NCBI GenBank assembly: GCA_015075375.1
Contig: JABTUM010000002.1
Span: 1,909,393 to 1,973,392 of the forward strand
DNA: 64,000 nt
Direction: 5' to 3'
Source: Planctomycetota bacterium
GTDB taxonomy: Bacteria; Planctomycetota; SZUA-567; H5-PLA8
Below the pieces are notes generated by a model. It saw nothing but the letters and a program-made list of their open reading frames with translations. It did not search any database and was not told where the DNA came from. The position numbers and the translations under genes are program-made. Of this stretch, positions 1 to 8,241 are shown piece after piece; positions within the stretch are counted from its first letter, which is position 1; each line of letters opens with the position of its first letter.

Positions 1-1804
1 ACTTCGAACCGCAGCCGCAGCATCGGGTTCCCCTGCGGATCCGGGAACGTCTGCGCATCGTCGAACTCGAACGAATCCGGCCAGCCGCCGGCCTGCATGC
101 CCTTCGCCTTGGCGATGAAGTCGCCTTCTGTGACATTGGCCCGAAACCCGTCGTCCGTTCCGTTGTAGGCTTCGCTAAAGCGCCCCGTCATGAACTGCTC
201 GAACCAGCGCCGCGCGGCGCGCTCGAACTCCGGATAATCCGAATCCATGAGGTCCGTGGCGCCCGTGCGCATTTGCAGGGATAGACCGTCTTCGGCAGGC
301 GGCGAATCGGACTCCATACCCAGCAGCAACAGGCCGCCGATCCCCCCGCCCACCAGCAACAGCAGCACGGCGGCCACGATGCCCAAAACCACCGCGCTCG
401 ACGAGCCCTGCTTCGGCGCGGGAGCGGGCGGCCCCGAAGGACGGTATCCGCCCGGAGGCGCATACGCGCCGGGAGGCGAATACACCGGCGGCGGCCCGTA
501 CGAACCGGCCGCAGGCGCGGGCGTCTGCGGAGGGGCGAAACCGGCCGGTGGGGTGTATACCGGCGGGCCTGAAGCAGGCGGAGCGGCATTCACCGAAGGC
601 ACCACTTCCTGCCGCCATGCCGAAGGCGACGGCGCCGCACCGGCCGGCGACGGAGCGCCGCGAACGGTGGGCGTGAATTCCGCATCCGAACGCGGCGCCG
701 AACGGCTCGGAGCGGCGCGGCAGGCGCGCAACTCCTCGCACAAGGCTCCGCCGTCCCGCGGTCGGTGCTCGGGCTTCTTGTGCAGGCAGCGCTCCAGCAG
801 CGCCGCCGTCGCCTCCGAAACGTCCGGCCGCAGTTCGCGAATCGGCCGGTGCGGATTCTGCATCGTGTCGAGGATGATCTTCATCGCGCTCGAGCCTGTG
901 AACGGCGCATGGCCGCTCAGAAGCGCGTACAGCGTCGCACCCATGCCGTAGACGTCCGCGGGCAGCCCCGCGGTCTTCGCGTCGATCGCCTGTTCCGGCG
1001 CAAGGTACCCCGGCGTGCCCATCGCCATCTGCGCGCCCGTCAGCGACAAACCGCTCTCGCCGCAGCGCGCAAGGCCCAAGTCCGCGAGTTTCGAACGCCC
1101 GAACTGCGGCTCGTGCCCTCCGCGCGCGAACGGAATCAGGATATTGTCCGGCTTGATGTCGCGGTGCACGATCCCTTCTGCGTGCGCCGCCGCCAAACCT
1201 TCGCTCGCAGAGGCGATCAGCGTCAGCGCCGTGGCCTCGTCGAGCCCCACCCGCTTGTCCTTCTGGACCTGCTTCAGCACCCCGCCGGCCGAGGTTCCGC
1301 GCACGTACTCCATCACCAGGTAGCACAACCCGCTCGCTTCGTCGCGATTCACGTCCAGCACATTCACGACATGCGGCGAACTGACGCGGCATGCGATCTG
1401 CGCCTCGCGAAAAAAGCGCTTCATCAGGTCGGGATCTTGCTCGGCCAGGTTCGGCGGCAAAACTTTGAGCGCGACTTCTTTGCGCAGGCGCGAATGCAGC
1501 CCGTAGTAGACCGCGCCCATCCCGCCCTGCCCGATTTTGGCGACCAGAAATACCCCGCCCAGCACCGGAACGGAAAGCCCGTCCATCGCATGCCGCGGCG
1601 CCAGCGCCAGGAGCGCATCGCGCGAAAGATCCTGCGGCGGCAGGGAGCGTTCGGTGGGCAGGTCCAGTTCGCCGTCGCCTTCGGCGTCGACGATGGGGCG
1701 CGGCGCCGGCGGAGGCGGATCCGACGGGCGCATCACCGTCGCATCGGGGTCGTGGGGCCGTTCGGCCCCCGGCCCGCCCGGCGGCCGCGGTTGTGGCGTG
1801 CTCA
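1..1804 (-). CDS. Ser/Thr protein kinase, membrane-anchored (3' end outside window)
   Basis: Hanks-type protein kinase read in one open frame from the ATG at 1804 to the left edge, so the C-terminus is missing. The kinase domain covers about residues 85-360: glycine loop GQGGMGAV (92-99), VALK with Lys114, catalytic HRDIKPDN (His214), and the activation segment ending in GTPGYLAPEQ. The metal-binding DFG is DLG here (242-244). A Pro/Ala/Tyr-rich linker follows, then one membrane helix at about 471-496 and the start of an exported domain. The kinase would face the cytoplasm and the C-terminal domain the outside. No Shine-Dalgarno precedes the ATG; a TATAGT element lies only 9 bases upstream, so the mRNA may be nearly leaderless. 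The DLG change is seen in some active kinases, so activity is likely but unproven. Substrate unknown. Confidence 0.93.
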
Positions 1805-1813
1805 TGGGCGGAG

Positions 1814-1842
1814 ACTATAGCGCACGTTTGCGCCTTGAGGAA
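1814..1842 (-). promoter_or_regulatory. Possible promoter of the kinase gene, near-leaderless
   Basis: On the minus strand TATAGT (1814-1819) matches five of six -10 consensus bases. The hexamer 17 bases upstream, TTCCTC (1837-1842), is a poor -35. The predicted transcription start falls only a few bases before the ATG at 1804, consistent with the missing ribosome binding site. Confidence 0.35.
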
Positions 1843-1972
1843 TGCGGATTTGCCGGCGCTTGCGCAGGATTCCTTGCGCCCCCGACAAGCCCGTCAGGTA
1901 TCGCGGGCGTCCCGCCCGCAGGAGAAGGTTGCCGTGGAAGGTGGAAACGGAATAAGCGTTCCGAGCGACCGC

Positions 1973-2965
1973 CTACTTCTCCGCCCGCAGCTTCGCCGCG
2001 TCTTCGTCATGCACCGCCGCGCGCCGCTTGTTCAGAATCATCTCGATCTTCTGCTGCGTCGCCTCGTCCAGCTTTACGCCCGCGGCCTTCACCGTCTCGT
2101 CGAGCTGCTCGGGGCGCGAAGCGCCGACGATCGCGGCGCTCAGCTCGTCCCGGCGCAGCACCCACGCCAGCGCCAATTGCGAAACGCTCAACGCCAGCTC
2201 GGCCGCCAGCGCCTGAAGCTCCTGCACCGCCGCGAGGTTGTACGCCGTGAGGTGGCGGTCTTTGAAGCCGTCGTGCTTCTCGGCGCGCGAGCCGGCCGGG
2301 ATCGCGCCGTTCGCGTACTTCCCGGTGAGCAACCCCTGCGCGAGCGGCGAATACACGATGAAGCCCAGCCCGTGCTGCTTGCACAGCGGCATCAGATCGG
2401 TCTCGATCTCGCGCGCGAACAGATTGTAGCGCGGCTGATGGCTGACCGGAGCGTCGTAGCCGCGGCGCGCGCAAACGGCCGCCGCTTCCGCGACCTGCCG
2501 CACGCCCCAGTTGCTCACGCCCCAATACAAAATCTTGCCCTGCCGGATCAGATCGTCGAAGGCCCGGCACGTCTCCTCGATCGGCGTCTCGCCGTCGAAA
2601 CTGTGCGCCTGGTACACGTCGATGTACTCGACGTCCAGCCGCGCCAAGCTCGCTTCGCAGGCTTCGCGGACGTGCTTGCGGCTCGTCCCGCGGTCGTTGA
2701 CGCCTTCGCCCATGCGTCCGTGGCACTTCGTCGCCAGCACGATGCTCCGGCGCGGAATGCTTTTCAGCACCCGGCCCACGATCGTCTCGGCCTGCCCCGC
2801 GTTGTACACGTCGGCCGTGTCGAAGCAGTTGATGCCCAGTTCGTACGCGCGTTCATGGCACGCAATAGAGGCCTCCGCCGCGTATTGCCCGCCGGCGGTG
2901 ATCCACGAACCGTACGCGATCTCGCTGACCTGCACGCCCGCTCGACCCAGATGCCGGTAATGCAT
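1973..2965 (-). CDS. Aldo/keto reductase
   Basis: NAD(P)H-dependent aldo/keto reductase, 330 residues, the usual length for the family and closest in style to the YghZ/Kv-beta branch. The catalytic tetrad is intact: Asp49 and Tyr54 in FDTADVYNAG, Lys80 in ATKCHG and His121 in YQAHSFD. The C-terminal cofactor region contains IVGASRPEQLDE, typical of binding the 2'-phosphate side of NADP. The reading frame is open further upstream, but the ATG at 2965 is preceded by GGAGGAG at good distance and opens with the family-typical MHYRHLGRAG, so I chose it. It starts 25 bases after the stop of the zinc-ribbon membrane gene on the same strand, so the two are probably cotranscribed. The substrate cannot be told from sequence. 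Confidence 0.95.
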   Translation of the reverse strand: MHYRHLGRAGVQVSEIAYGSWITAGGQYAAEASIACHERAYELGINCFDTADVYNAGQAETIVGRVLKSIPRRSIVLATKCHGRMGEGVNDRGTSRKHVREACEASLARLDVEYIDVYQAHSFDGETPIEETCRAFDDLIRQGKILYWGVSNWGVRQVAEAAAVCARRGYDAPVSHQPRYNLFAREIETDLMPLCKQHGLGFIVYSPLAQGLLTGKYANGAIPAGSRAEKHDGFKDRHLTAYNLAAVQELQALAAELALSVSQLALAWVLRRDELSAAIVGASRPEQLDETVKAAGVKLDEATQQKIEMILNKRRAAVHDEDAAKLRAEK

Positions 2966-2990
2966 GCCGGTACTCCTCCGCGAATGCGAA

Positions 2991-4340
2991 TCAGTACGCC
3001 GGAACCTGCGGCGGCGGCGCATACCCGCCCGGCGCCGGCCCCTGCGTGTGCGCGCCATTCCAAGTCAGTTGGCGGTACATGCTGCCGATGATGCCCAACA
3101 TTACTACGGTCGTGAAGAATATCCCGACACCGAGCAAGATTAAGCCCAGCCAAGATATGATTGTTCCCACCACCACCGCGCAGAACATGATCAACGCATT
3201 GCCGCTGGTCAACCGCCAGCTCTCGCCCAAGGCCTCCATGGCGCCGCGATGCCGATCCATGATCAACGGAACGGAGATCAGAAGCCGCATGGTGATCCAA
3301 TAGTTGACGATGGTGAGCACGATTTCCGCAATCTTCCCAGGCGTGCCGAGGTAAGTGGATAGCAGCGCACCGGCCAGACCAACCAGAAAGCCGAGCAGCA
3401 CGATCACCAAGTTGACGCCCAGCACGCTCCCGATGCACGAAAAGCCCGAGAAAAGGTCTTCGAAGCGCGGTTCGACGGGTTTGCCCATCACGTTATCGGC
3501 CATCGTGATGCTCACCTTCCACAAGCCTGCGATGAATACGCAGCTCAGCAGCCAGATGACCGCAAATGCCACTAGGCCCCCAAGGACTGCGATCAAGATA
3601 CCCGCGGCGGCACCACCCCCGCCTCCGGCTCCGCCTGCCATGCCTACAATCAGGCCCAACGGAATGAGGGCGATCATCGCAATCATACTCACGATGATGC
3701 CGAAGAGGAAAATCATCGCGCCGCCCATGCCCCAGAAACGCCGCAGCACCGCGATACCTACATCTAGCGTCGCACCGAACTCCACCCCGCCCCGCGCGCC
3801 GCGCCACGCCGGATACTGATCCTGCGCCTGCGCCGCCCCCAACTGCTGCTGCAGCGCCTGATCGACCACATGCCCGCAAAAACGGCATTGCCGCGCTTCG
3901 ACCTTGATCTGCTGCCCGCACGCCGGACACGGGCGATCCGTTCCCGCTGCCGGTGCCGCGTAGGCTTGCGGCGGCGGCGCGTAACCCTGCGCGGCGTACG
4001 GCTGAGGCGTCGGTTGCGGCGGCGGCGCGTAACCCTGCGGCGCCACCGGACCCGAAGGATACGGCGGCGGCGTCCCGCCCGGTGCGTAAGGCTGCGGCGT
4101 GCCCGAACCCACCCATGGCGGTTGCGGAGTCGACGACGGCGCGCGCGGAGCGGCCGCGGCGGACGGCGGCACGTACGTCGGCGTAAACGCCGCTTCGCCG
4201 GCGCGTTGCGCCGGTTGGCCGCTGGCCGGAGGAATCTTCACTCGCGTTTTACAATCCGGGCAGGCGATCTCGCGCCCTACGTACTGATCCTGCGCAAACA
4301 GACCCTTGCGGCATTGGGGACAATCGAACTCGATGGCCAT
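2991..4340 (-). CDS. Zinc-ribbon and proline-rich multi-pass membrane protein
   Basis: 449-residue protein of unknown function. It opens with a zinc ribbon (CPQCRKG then CPDCKT, about residues 8-31), followed by a Pro/Tyr/Gln-rich low-complexity stretch, a second zinc ribbon (CPACGQQIKV then CRFCG, about 138-155), and about five or six hydrophobic helices from roughly residue 190 to 430. The membrane part resembles DUF4013/YciC-like integral membrane families, including a conserved-looking amphipathic stretch containing EALGESWRLTSGN. A GAGG precedes the ATG at 4340. Together with the downstream reductase it forms a likely two-gene unit. The zinc-ribbon plus Pro-rich plus membrane plan recurs at 29952-31508 in this window. 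Function unknown; a membrane sensor or scaffold is only a guess. Confidence 0.88.
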   Translation of the reverse strand: MAIEFDCPQCRKGLFAQDQYVGREIACPDCKTRVKIPPASGQPAQRAGEAAFTPTYVPPSAAAAPRAPSSTPQPPWVGSGTPQPYAPGGTPPPYPSGPVAPQGYAPPPQPTPQPYAAQGYAPPPQAYAAPAAGTDRPCPACGQQIKVEARQCRFCGHVVDQALQQQLGAAQAQDQYPAWRGARGGVEFGATLDVGIAVLRRFWGMGGAMIFLFGIIVSMIAMIALIPLGLIVGMAGGAGGGGGAAAGILIAVLGGLVAFAVIWLLSCVFIAGLWKVSITMADNVMGKPVEPRFEDLFSGFSCIGSVLGVNLVIVLLGFLVGLAGALLSTYLGTPGKIAEIVLTIVNYWITMRLLISVPLIMDRHRGAMEALGESWRLTSGNALIMFCAVVVGTIISWLGLILLGVGIFFTTVVMLGIIGSMYRQLTWNGAHTQGPAPGGYAPPPQVPAY

Positions 4341-4438
4341 GACACGCCTCGTGAGTGTAGGAACGAACCGTTACGTGAGCATACGCAACTGTTTTCCCCG
4401 ATGCGGGGGGCGCTGTCCAGTCGGAGCACGCCGGACGT

Positions 4439-4882
4439 TCAGACGCGCTTGAGCCGCTCGAAGCTGAAGATCCCGCCGCCCATGTGGCGCAAGCGGTAGC
4501 CGCCCTTGAGCCGCGCGCCTTGCAGTTCGAAGCGCAGCAGCAGCGCATCGGCTTCGGGCGGTTGGAGCCACGCGAGTGCGCCGCAATCCACCCGGGAAAC
4601 GCGCCCGCGTCCGCCGCTCACCTCGCCCTCGTATTCCAGGTACGCGCGGCGGTGGTCGTCGATAAGCCGCAGCAGGTTGGTCTGCGCGTCCGGCCCCAGC
4701 GCCTGCTCGTCGCGCTGGCGCACGTCGGCGTGGCTCTTGCCGTCGGGAAACTCGGGCGTGATGGTCGCGAAGGTCTTGAGCACCGGCGCGGCGTCCGAAT
4801 CGCCCGCCTCGGCCTGCAGCATCAGGTCGAAGTGATCGCCGTGGCCCGGCCAGCCGGTGTGGTGCAGGACGACGAAGCGCAT
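4439..4882 (-). CDS. Stand-alone LigD 3'-phosphoesterase-like protein
   Basis: 147 residues. The sequence has the layout of the phosphoesterase domain of the bacterial end-joining ligase LigD: HHTGWPGHGDHFDLMLQ at the N-terminus (residues 7-23), where the family has a His-x-x-x-Asp-Phe-x-Leu metal-binding motif, and later RRAYLEYEGEVSGGRG, matching the family's D/E-Y-x-x-(F/Y)-E-G region. In LigD this domain removes 3'-phosphates and ribonucleotides from DNA ends. No ligase or polymerase domain is attached and no Ku gene is in the window, so a repair role is inference from fold only. The upstream ribosome binding site is weak. It lies just beyond the cysC terminator hairpin, so it is probably transcribed separately. 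Confidence 0.72.
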   Translation of the reverse strand: MRFVVLHHTGWPGHGDHFDLMLQAEAGDSDAAPVLKTFATITPEFPDGKSHADVRQRDEQALGPDAQTNLLRLIDDHRRAYLEYEGEVSGGRGRVSRVDCGALAWLQPPEADALLLRFELQGARLKGGYRLRHMGGGIFSFERLKRV

Positions 4883-4890
4883 AGGAATGG

Positions 4891-4928
4891 AACGGAGCCC
4901 GAAGCGCGTGGACGCTCCGGGCTCCGTT
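4891..4928 (-). terminator. Hairpin after cysC
   Basis: AACGGAGCCCG (4891-4901) pairs perfectly with CGGGCTCCGTT (4918-4928), and the AGCG/CGCT pair inside extends the stem. It lies 9 bases after the cysC stop. There is only a weak T-rich tail, so termination may be incomplete. Confidence 0.6.
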
Positions 4929-4937
4929 TCCGCAAGC

Positions 4938-5678
4938 TTAACCTTTGAACGAAACCTTCCCCTGCTCCGCCAGCTTGTCGATCACGTGCGCGGCGGTGCT
5001 GAAGCCGATGTGCAGTTCCTTCAGCAGCACGTCGGTATGCACCTTGCCGGCCTTCTTGAACGCGGCTTCGGCCTTCTTGAGCAGTTCGTCCGGCACGTAC
5101 TCGTGGTGCGCGCGGTGATCGTCGCCGGCCGCAGCGCCCGCTTCGAGGTACCCCAGCTTATTCAGCGCGTCGAGGATGATCTTCACGCCGTCCTGAACCG
5201 TGCAGGTGCTCGTGTCGACCACGATCTCGGCCTTGCTCGGCTCTTCGTACGGATCGTCCACGCCGGTGAACTGCATGCCCTTCCCGGCCGCGACGGCTTC
5301 GCGGGCTTTCTTGTACAGGCCCTTCACGTCGCGCTTCTCGCACTCTTCGATCGGGCACTTGGCGTAAACTTCGACGAAATCGCCGATCAGCTTGCGGTTC
5401 TCGTCGCGGATCGCGCGGTACGGGCTGATTGCGGCGGTGATCGCCACGCCGCCGTGGCGCGTGATCAGGTGCGCGACGAACCCAATGCGCCGGATGTTCG
5501 TATCGCGATCTTCCTTGCTGAAGCCCAGGCCCTTGCTCAGATGCTGGCGCACGACGTCGCCGTCCAGCAGGTCGATCAGGCGGCCCTGCTTCTGCAGTTC
5601 CTGTGCGACCGCGTTGGCCAGGGTGGATTTGCCCGACCCCGACAGCCCCGTGAACCACAGCGTGAAGCCCTTCGGCAT
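4938..5678 (-). CDS. cysC: Adenylylsulfate (APS) kinase with FtsK-gamma-like C-terminal domain
   Basis: Phosphorylates APS to PAPS using ATP. Residues 1-178 are a complete APS kinase: P-loop GLSGSGKST (11-19), LDGD (38-41), the substrate-binding region DRDTNIRRIGFVA, ISPYRAIR, and the lid containing KGLYKKAR. Residues 195-243 are an extra domain whose LLKELHIGFSTAAHVIDKL stretch closely resembles the winged-helix gamma domain of FtsK (pattern LxIGYxxAAxxIExL). At 246 residues the protein is longer than typical CysC (about 200). The ATG at 5678 follows GGAGAAGG and is preferred over an in-frame upstream ATG. No sulfate adenylyltransferase or PAPS reductase gene is next to it, so PAPS may serve sulfation rather than assimilation; that is inference. 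The tail's role is unknown. Confidence 0.93.
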   Translation of the reverse strand: MPKGFTLWFTGLSGSGKSTLANAVAQELQKQGRLIDLLDGDVVRQHLSKGLGFSKEDRDTNIRRIGFVAHLITRHGGVAITAAISPYRAIRDENRKLIGDFVEVYAKCPIEECEKRDVKGLYKKAREAVAAGKGMQFTGVDDPYEEPSKAEIVVDTSTCTVQDGVKIILDALNKLGYLEAGAAAGDDHRAHHEYVPDELLKKAEAAFKKAGKVHTDVLLKELHIGFSTAAHVIDKLAEQGKVSFKG

Positions 5679-5723
5679 GTCCCTTCTCCTTCGCATGAGC
5701 GCTCGGCGAATGTCCGGCGGCAG

Positions 5724-5756
5724 GAAAAAAACACGCCCCGCGGACGGCTACGGGGC
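5724..5756 (-). terminator. Intrinsic terminator of the araC-type gene
   Basis: Read on the minus strand, GCCCCG and CGGGGC form a 6-bp stem around a 10-base loop, followed by a G and then TGTTTTTTT. It lies between the stop of the AraC-type regulator and the start of cysC, so it separates the two units. Confidence 0.75.
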
Positions 5757-5782
5757 AACCCAATTAGGTTAAAGGACGGCCA

Positions 5783-6679
5783 TTAGCTGTCAATCGCCGG
5801 AGCCGAGGGGAAGCGGTGCTGCGCCAACGCATCCCGGAAAGCCGCGGGACTCTGGCCGTACCGCCGTTTGAACTGGCGCGCGAAATGCCGCGCATCATCG
5901 AAACCGGATCGGTGCGCAGCCTCGGGCACCGTCAGGCGCGGGTCGCCGGCCAGCAGGCGGCGGCCTTCCTGCACGCGCCGGTCGAGCAGGTGCTGCAGCG
6001 GCGAGCGTCCGAACGCGCGGCGAAACACGCGCCCGAAGTAGTCCTCGCTCCACCCGCTGGCGCGCGCCAGATCCGCCAGCTTCAGGCGTTCCGCGAAATG
6101 CCCCTCGATGAACGCGAGACTCAAGCCTAGCCGGCGTTCCACGGCTGGACCGGCGGCCGTATCCGCGGCGGGGCTTTCCACGGCCCGGCGCAGAATCCCC
6201 AGCGCGACCAGCAGTTGCCCGGCCGCCACTTCCATCCACCCTGGCCGGCCGCCATGATGCGCCTCTCGCAGCGCGTCATACGCCTCGATCAGTTCGCGTT
6301 GTTCGCTCAACCCCAGCCGAATGCATCGGGGCAAGCCCATCACGCGTGCCGCGCCGGACTGCAGCCCGTCCCCGCCCGACAAATCCCAGCGCACCCAGTG
6401 GCATGTGTATGGCTGTTTCCCGGGTTCGATGGTCGAAGCGTACACATCGCCGGGACGAAATAGATACGCCGCGCCGGGCAAGGCATCGTAGGCCTGACCG
6501 TTCAGCTCGGAACGTACGCAGGCCGGCCGAATCGGTTCGAAGTCGAGCTCGAAATGGGAGAGCGTGTAGCGGGGAATCTCTTTGGGTTCGCGCAGTTTCG
6601 AAAGCCCGGCCGCCACGATGCGCGGCAAACCCGCTGGATAGGCCAAGCTGGAAGGCAATGCCCGCTGGAGCTTTGCCAT
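5783..6679 (-). CDS. AraC-family transcriptional regulator
   Basis: 298 residues. The N-terminal half looks like an AraC-type cupin sensor domain (RPGDVYASTIEPG at about 75-87, a typical cupin turn). The C-terminal 100 residues hold the double helix-turn-helix: LKLADLARASGWSEDYFGRVF and, in the second motif, VPEAAHRSGFDDARHFARQF followed by the signature FKRRYGQSPAAFR. The ATG at 6679 is preceded by GGGAG at 8 bases; an ATG five codons upstream (6694) is possible but lacks such a site. It is divergent from the dioxygenase gene at 6800 with 120 bases between them that contain a nested palindrome, so it most likely controls that gene and itself. The ligand is unknown. Confidence 0.92.
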   Translation of the reverse strand: MAKLQRALPSSLAYPAGLPRIVAAGLSKLREPKEIPRYTLSHFELDFEPIRPACVRSELNGQAYDALPGAAYLFRPGDVYASTIEPGKQPYTCHWVRWDLSGGDGLQSGAARVMGLPRCIRLGLSEQRELIEAYDALREAHHGGRPGWMEVAAGQLLVALGILRRAVESPAADTAAGPAVERRLGLSLAFIEGHFAERLKLADLARASGWSEDYFGRVFRRAFGRSPLQHLLDRRVQEGRRLLAGDPRLTVPEAAHRSGFDDARHFARQFKRRYGQSPAAFRDALAQHRFPSAPAIDS

Positions 6680-6713
6680 GACTCGCGCTCCCATTTACCG
6701 CAGTCCGGTTTTG

Positions 6714-6765
6714 TACCCCAACTCACCGCATTCGCGCCATCGCGAACACCTCCCCGATTGGGGTA
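6714..6765. promoter_or_regulatory. Nested palindrome, probable AraC-type operator
   Basis: Outer arms TACCCCAA (6714-6721) and TTGGGGTA (6758-6765) are perfect inverted repeats. Nearly centred between them is a second perfect palindrome, TTCGCG-CCAT-CGCGAA (6731-6746). The outer arm centres are 44 bp apart, about four helical turns. The site sits in the divergent gap between the regulator and the dioxygenase. Confidence 0.55.
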
Positions 6766-6799
6766 GTTTGAGCACACGGCATCGCGATGGAGATAAACC

Positions 6800-7618
6800 A
6801 TGACCTTCCGCTACGAAGATCGGCATCAGGACGAGTTTCTGCGTGACGGGTTCACCGTTTTCCGCGGCATCTTGCCGCCGGCTCTGGTCCGGGACCTGCG
6901 GCGGGAAGCCGAAAAGGGGCGCGAGTTGGCACGCCAGGCCAGCGGAAGCCAGGTCCAGCGCTTTCAGCCGGTAGGCGCCTACGAACTGGATCGCAGGCCG
7001 TTCGAAGCGTACCGGGACTTGCCCGAACTTCGAGACGCCCTCGCGAAAATCCTCTCCCCCCGACACACGTACGGAGACCTCGACCGCTGGCTGGGCGTCC
7101 TCATCGAGCCGGCGGGTCTGCCTTGGTGTACGAACTGGCACCGCGACTTCAGGCATCACACGACGGGCGAAAAGCGTGCGGCATGGGAACGCGTGCGCTT
7201 CGACCTCGACTACTTCAACCAGATCAACTGCGCGTTGTACGCGGACGACAGCACCTGGGTGGTGCCGGGCAGCCATCTACGCGACGACTTGCCGCGCGAA
7301 CGCGCCGCTTTTCCGGACGATCCGCCGGCCGGCCCTGCCTTGGATGGGCGGGGCGCCGAGGAACGCGAGGTGGCTTGTCTGAGATATGCGCAAAGCATGC
7401 CCGGCGCCGTTCAACTGTTCCTGCAAGCCGGCGATTTCTGCCTGTACCGAAGCGGCATGTGGCACTTGGGCAACTATCTGCCCTACCGCCGCCGCGCAAC
7501 GCTCCACGATGCCGTCGAAACGCCGCGTAGCCGAACCTGGCTCCTGGAGACCGGCCACCGCGCGCCGGGCGACATGCCGCGAGCCGAGCACGCGGCCGCG
7601 AGCGCGCCCGGCCGCTAA
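6800..7618 (+). CDS. Phytanoyl-CoA dioxygenase (PhyH)-family Fe(II)/2-oxoglutarate oxygenase
   Basis: 272 residues. The PhyH fold is recognised from the N-terminal DGFTVFRGILPPALVRDLR, the metal-binding His-x-Asp in NWHRDFRH (about residues 112-119), the STWVVPGSH segment, and the distal metal His with its partner Arg in GMWHLGNYLPYRRRATLH. These residues bind Fe(II) and 2-oxoglutarate, so the protein is probably an active hydroxylase. The family covers many small-molecule substrates, and PhyH genes beside AraC regulators are common in Planctomycetes and relatives, often without known substrate. The ATG follows GGAGATAAACC. The gene is divergent from the AraC-type regulator and shares the palindromic intergenic region with it. 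Confidence 0.88.
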   Translation: MTFRYEDRHQDEFLRDGFTVFRGILPPALVRDLRREAEKGRELARQASGSQVQRFQPVGAYELDRRPFEAYRDLPELRDALAKILSPRHTYGDLDRWLGVLIEPAGLPWCTNWHRDFRHHTTGEKRAAWERVRFDLDYFNQINCALYADDSTWVVPGSHLRDDLPRERAAFPDDPPAGPALDGRGAEEREVACLRYAQSMPGAVQLFLQAGDFCLYRSGMWHLGNYLPYRRRATLHDAVETPRSRTWLLETGHRAPGDMPRAEHAAASAPGR

Positions 7619-7673
7619 GCGCTTCACGTAGAAAAATATTGACCTGGCGGAAGCGGGAGCAGATCATGGAGAA

Positions 7674-7699
7674 GCGCTTCGCTCTCTGCGGCGAAGCGC
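7674..7699 (+). terminator. Strong hairpin without T-tract after the dioxygenase gene
   Basis: GCGCTTCGC (7674-7682) pairs perfectly with GCGAAGCGC (7691-7699) across an 8-base loop. No T-run follows, so it may be a Rho-assisted terminator, an mRNA-stabilising stem, or an operator for the next gene. Confidence 0.4.
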
Positions 7700-7759
7700 C
7701 TATCGAACGGCCGGTTCCGGGAATGCCATGGGTAGTGGGCCTTGCTGAAGGGGCCGTAT

Positions 7760-8233
7760 ATGGAAAACCCGTTTGCCACACCCCAAGTGAAGGATGATTG
7801 GTCCGAAGCGCTCAAAACGCTGGAACTCAATCTGCAAACCCCGCTCATTCCGGGCGAAGCCGCGAATTGGGCGGCCAAGGTGCAGGTCGCTTGCGACGAA
7901 CTGGCGATGCGCATGCGCGCGCTCATTCATGTCCAGCACCGCGAGCAGTTCGAGGAGATGATCTCAAACGATCCTCAAAAGGTGCGGCAGGTGGAAGGCC
8001 TGCGCGACGAAGATTACCATCTCGTCCGGCAGTTCGCGAAGCTGCGCACCAATGCGGCGCGGTTGCGCCAGCGCGCCGAGTTGGCCGGCGGTGACGAAGC
8101 GCCCCTGAAGGAGAATCTAGAGGATCTGATCGAAGAGGGGCTGGCCTGTATCGTCGCCTTCCGCAAACAGGAAGTGCGCATTCAGAACTGGTTCATGGAA
8201 TCGCTGAGCAGGGACCGTGGCGACGTCGATTAA
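7760..8233 (+). CDS. Helical protein of unknown function
   Basis: 157 residues, not recognised. The sequence is strongly helical and charged, with no signal peptide, membrane segment or cysteine pair motif; the C-terminal part (VAFRKQEVRIQNWFMESLS) is amphipathic. A spectrin-like or four-helix bundle is likely from the heptad-like spacing, but I cannot assign a family. The ATG at 7760 follows AAGGGG at 8 bases; a TTG 18 bases upstream is less likely. It converges with the phosphoesterase gene, with only 8 bases between the stops. Confidence 0.75.
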   Translation: MENPFATPQVKDDWSEALKTLELNLQTPLIPGEAANWAAKVQVACDELAMRMRALIHVQHREQFEEMISNDPQKVRQVEGLRDEDYHLVRQFAKLRTNAARLRQRAELAGGDEAPLKENLEDLIEEGLACIVAFRKQEVRIQNWFMESLSRDRGDVD

Positions 8234-8241
8234 GCCCGCGC

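Noticed and set aside
5720..5782. Riboswitch or sulfur-responsive leader upstream of cysC
   Set aside because: The stem fits a terminator for the AraC-type gene, with T-run, and no known riboswitch consensus was matched.
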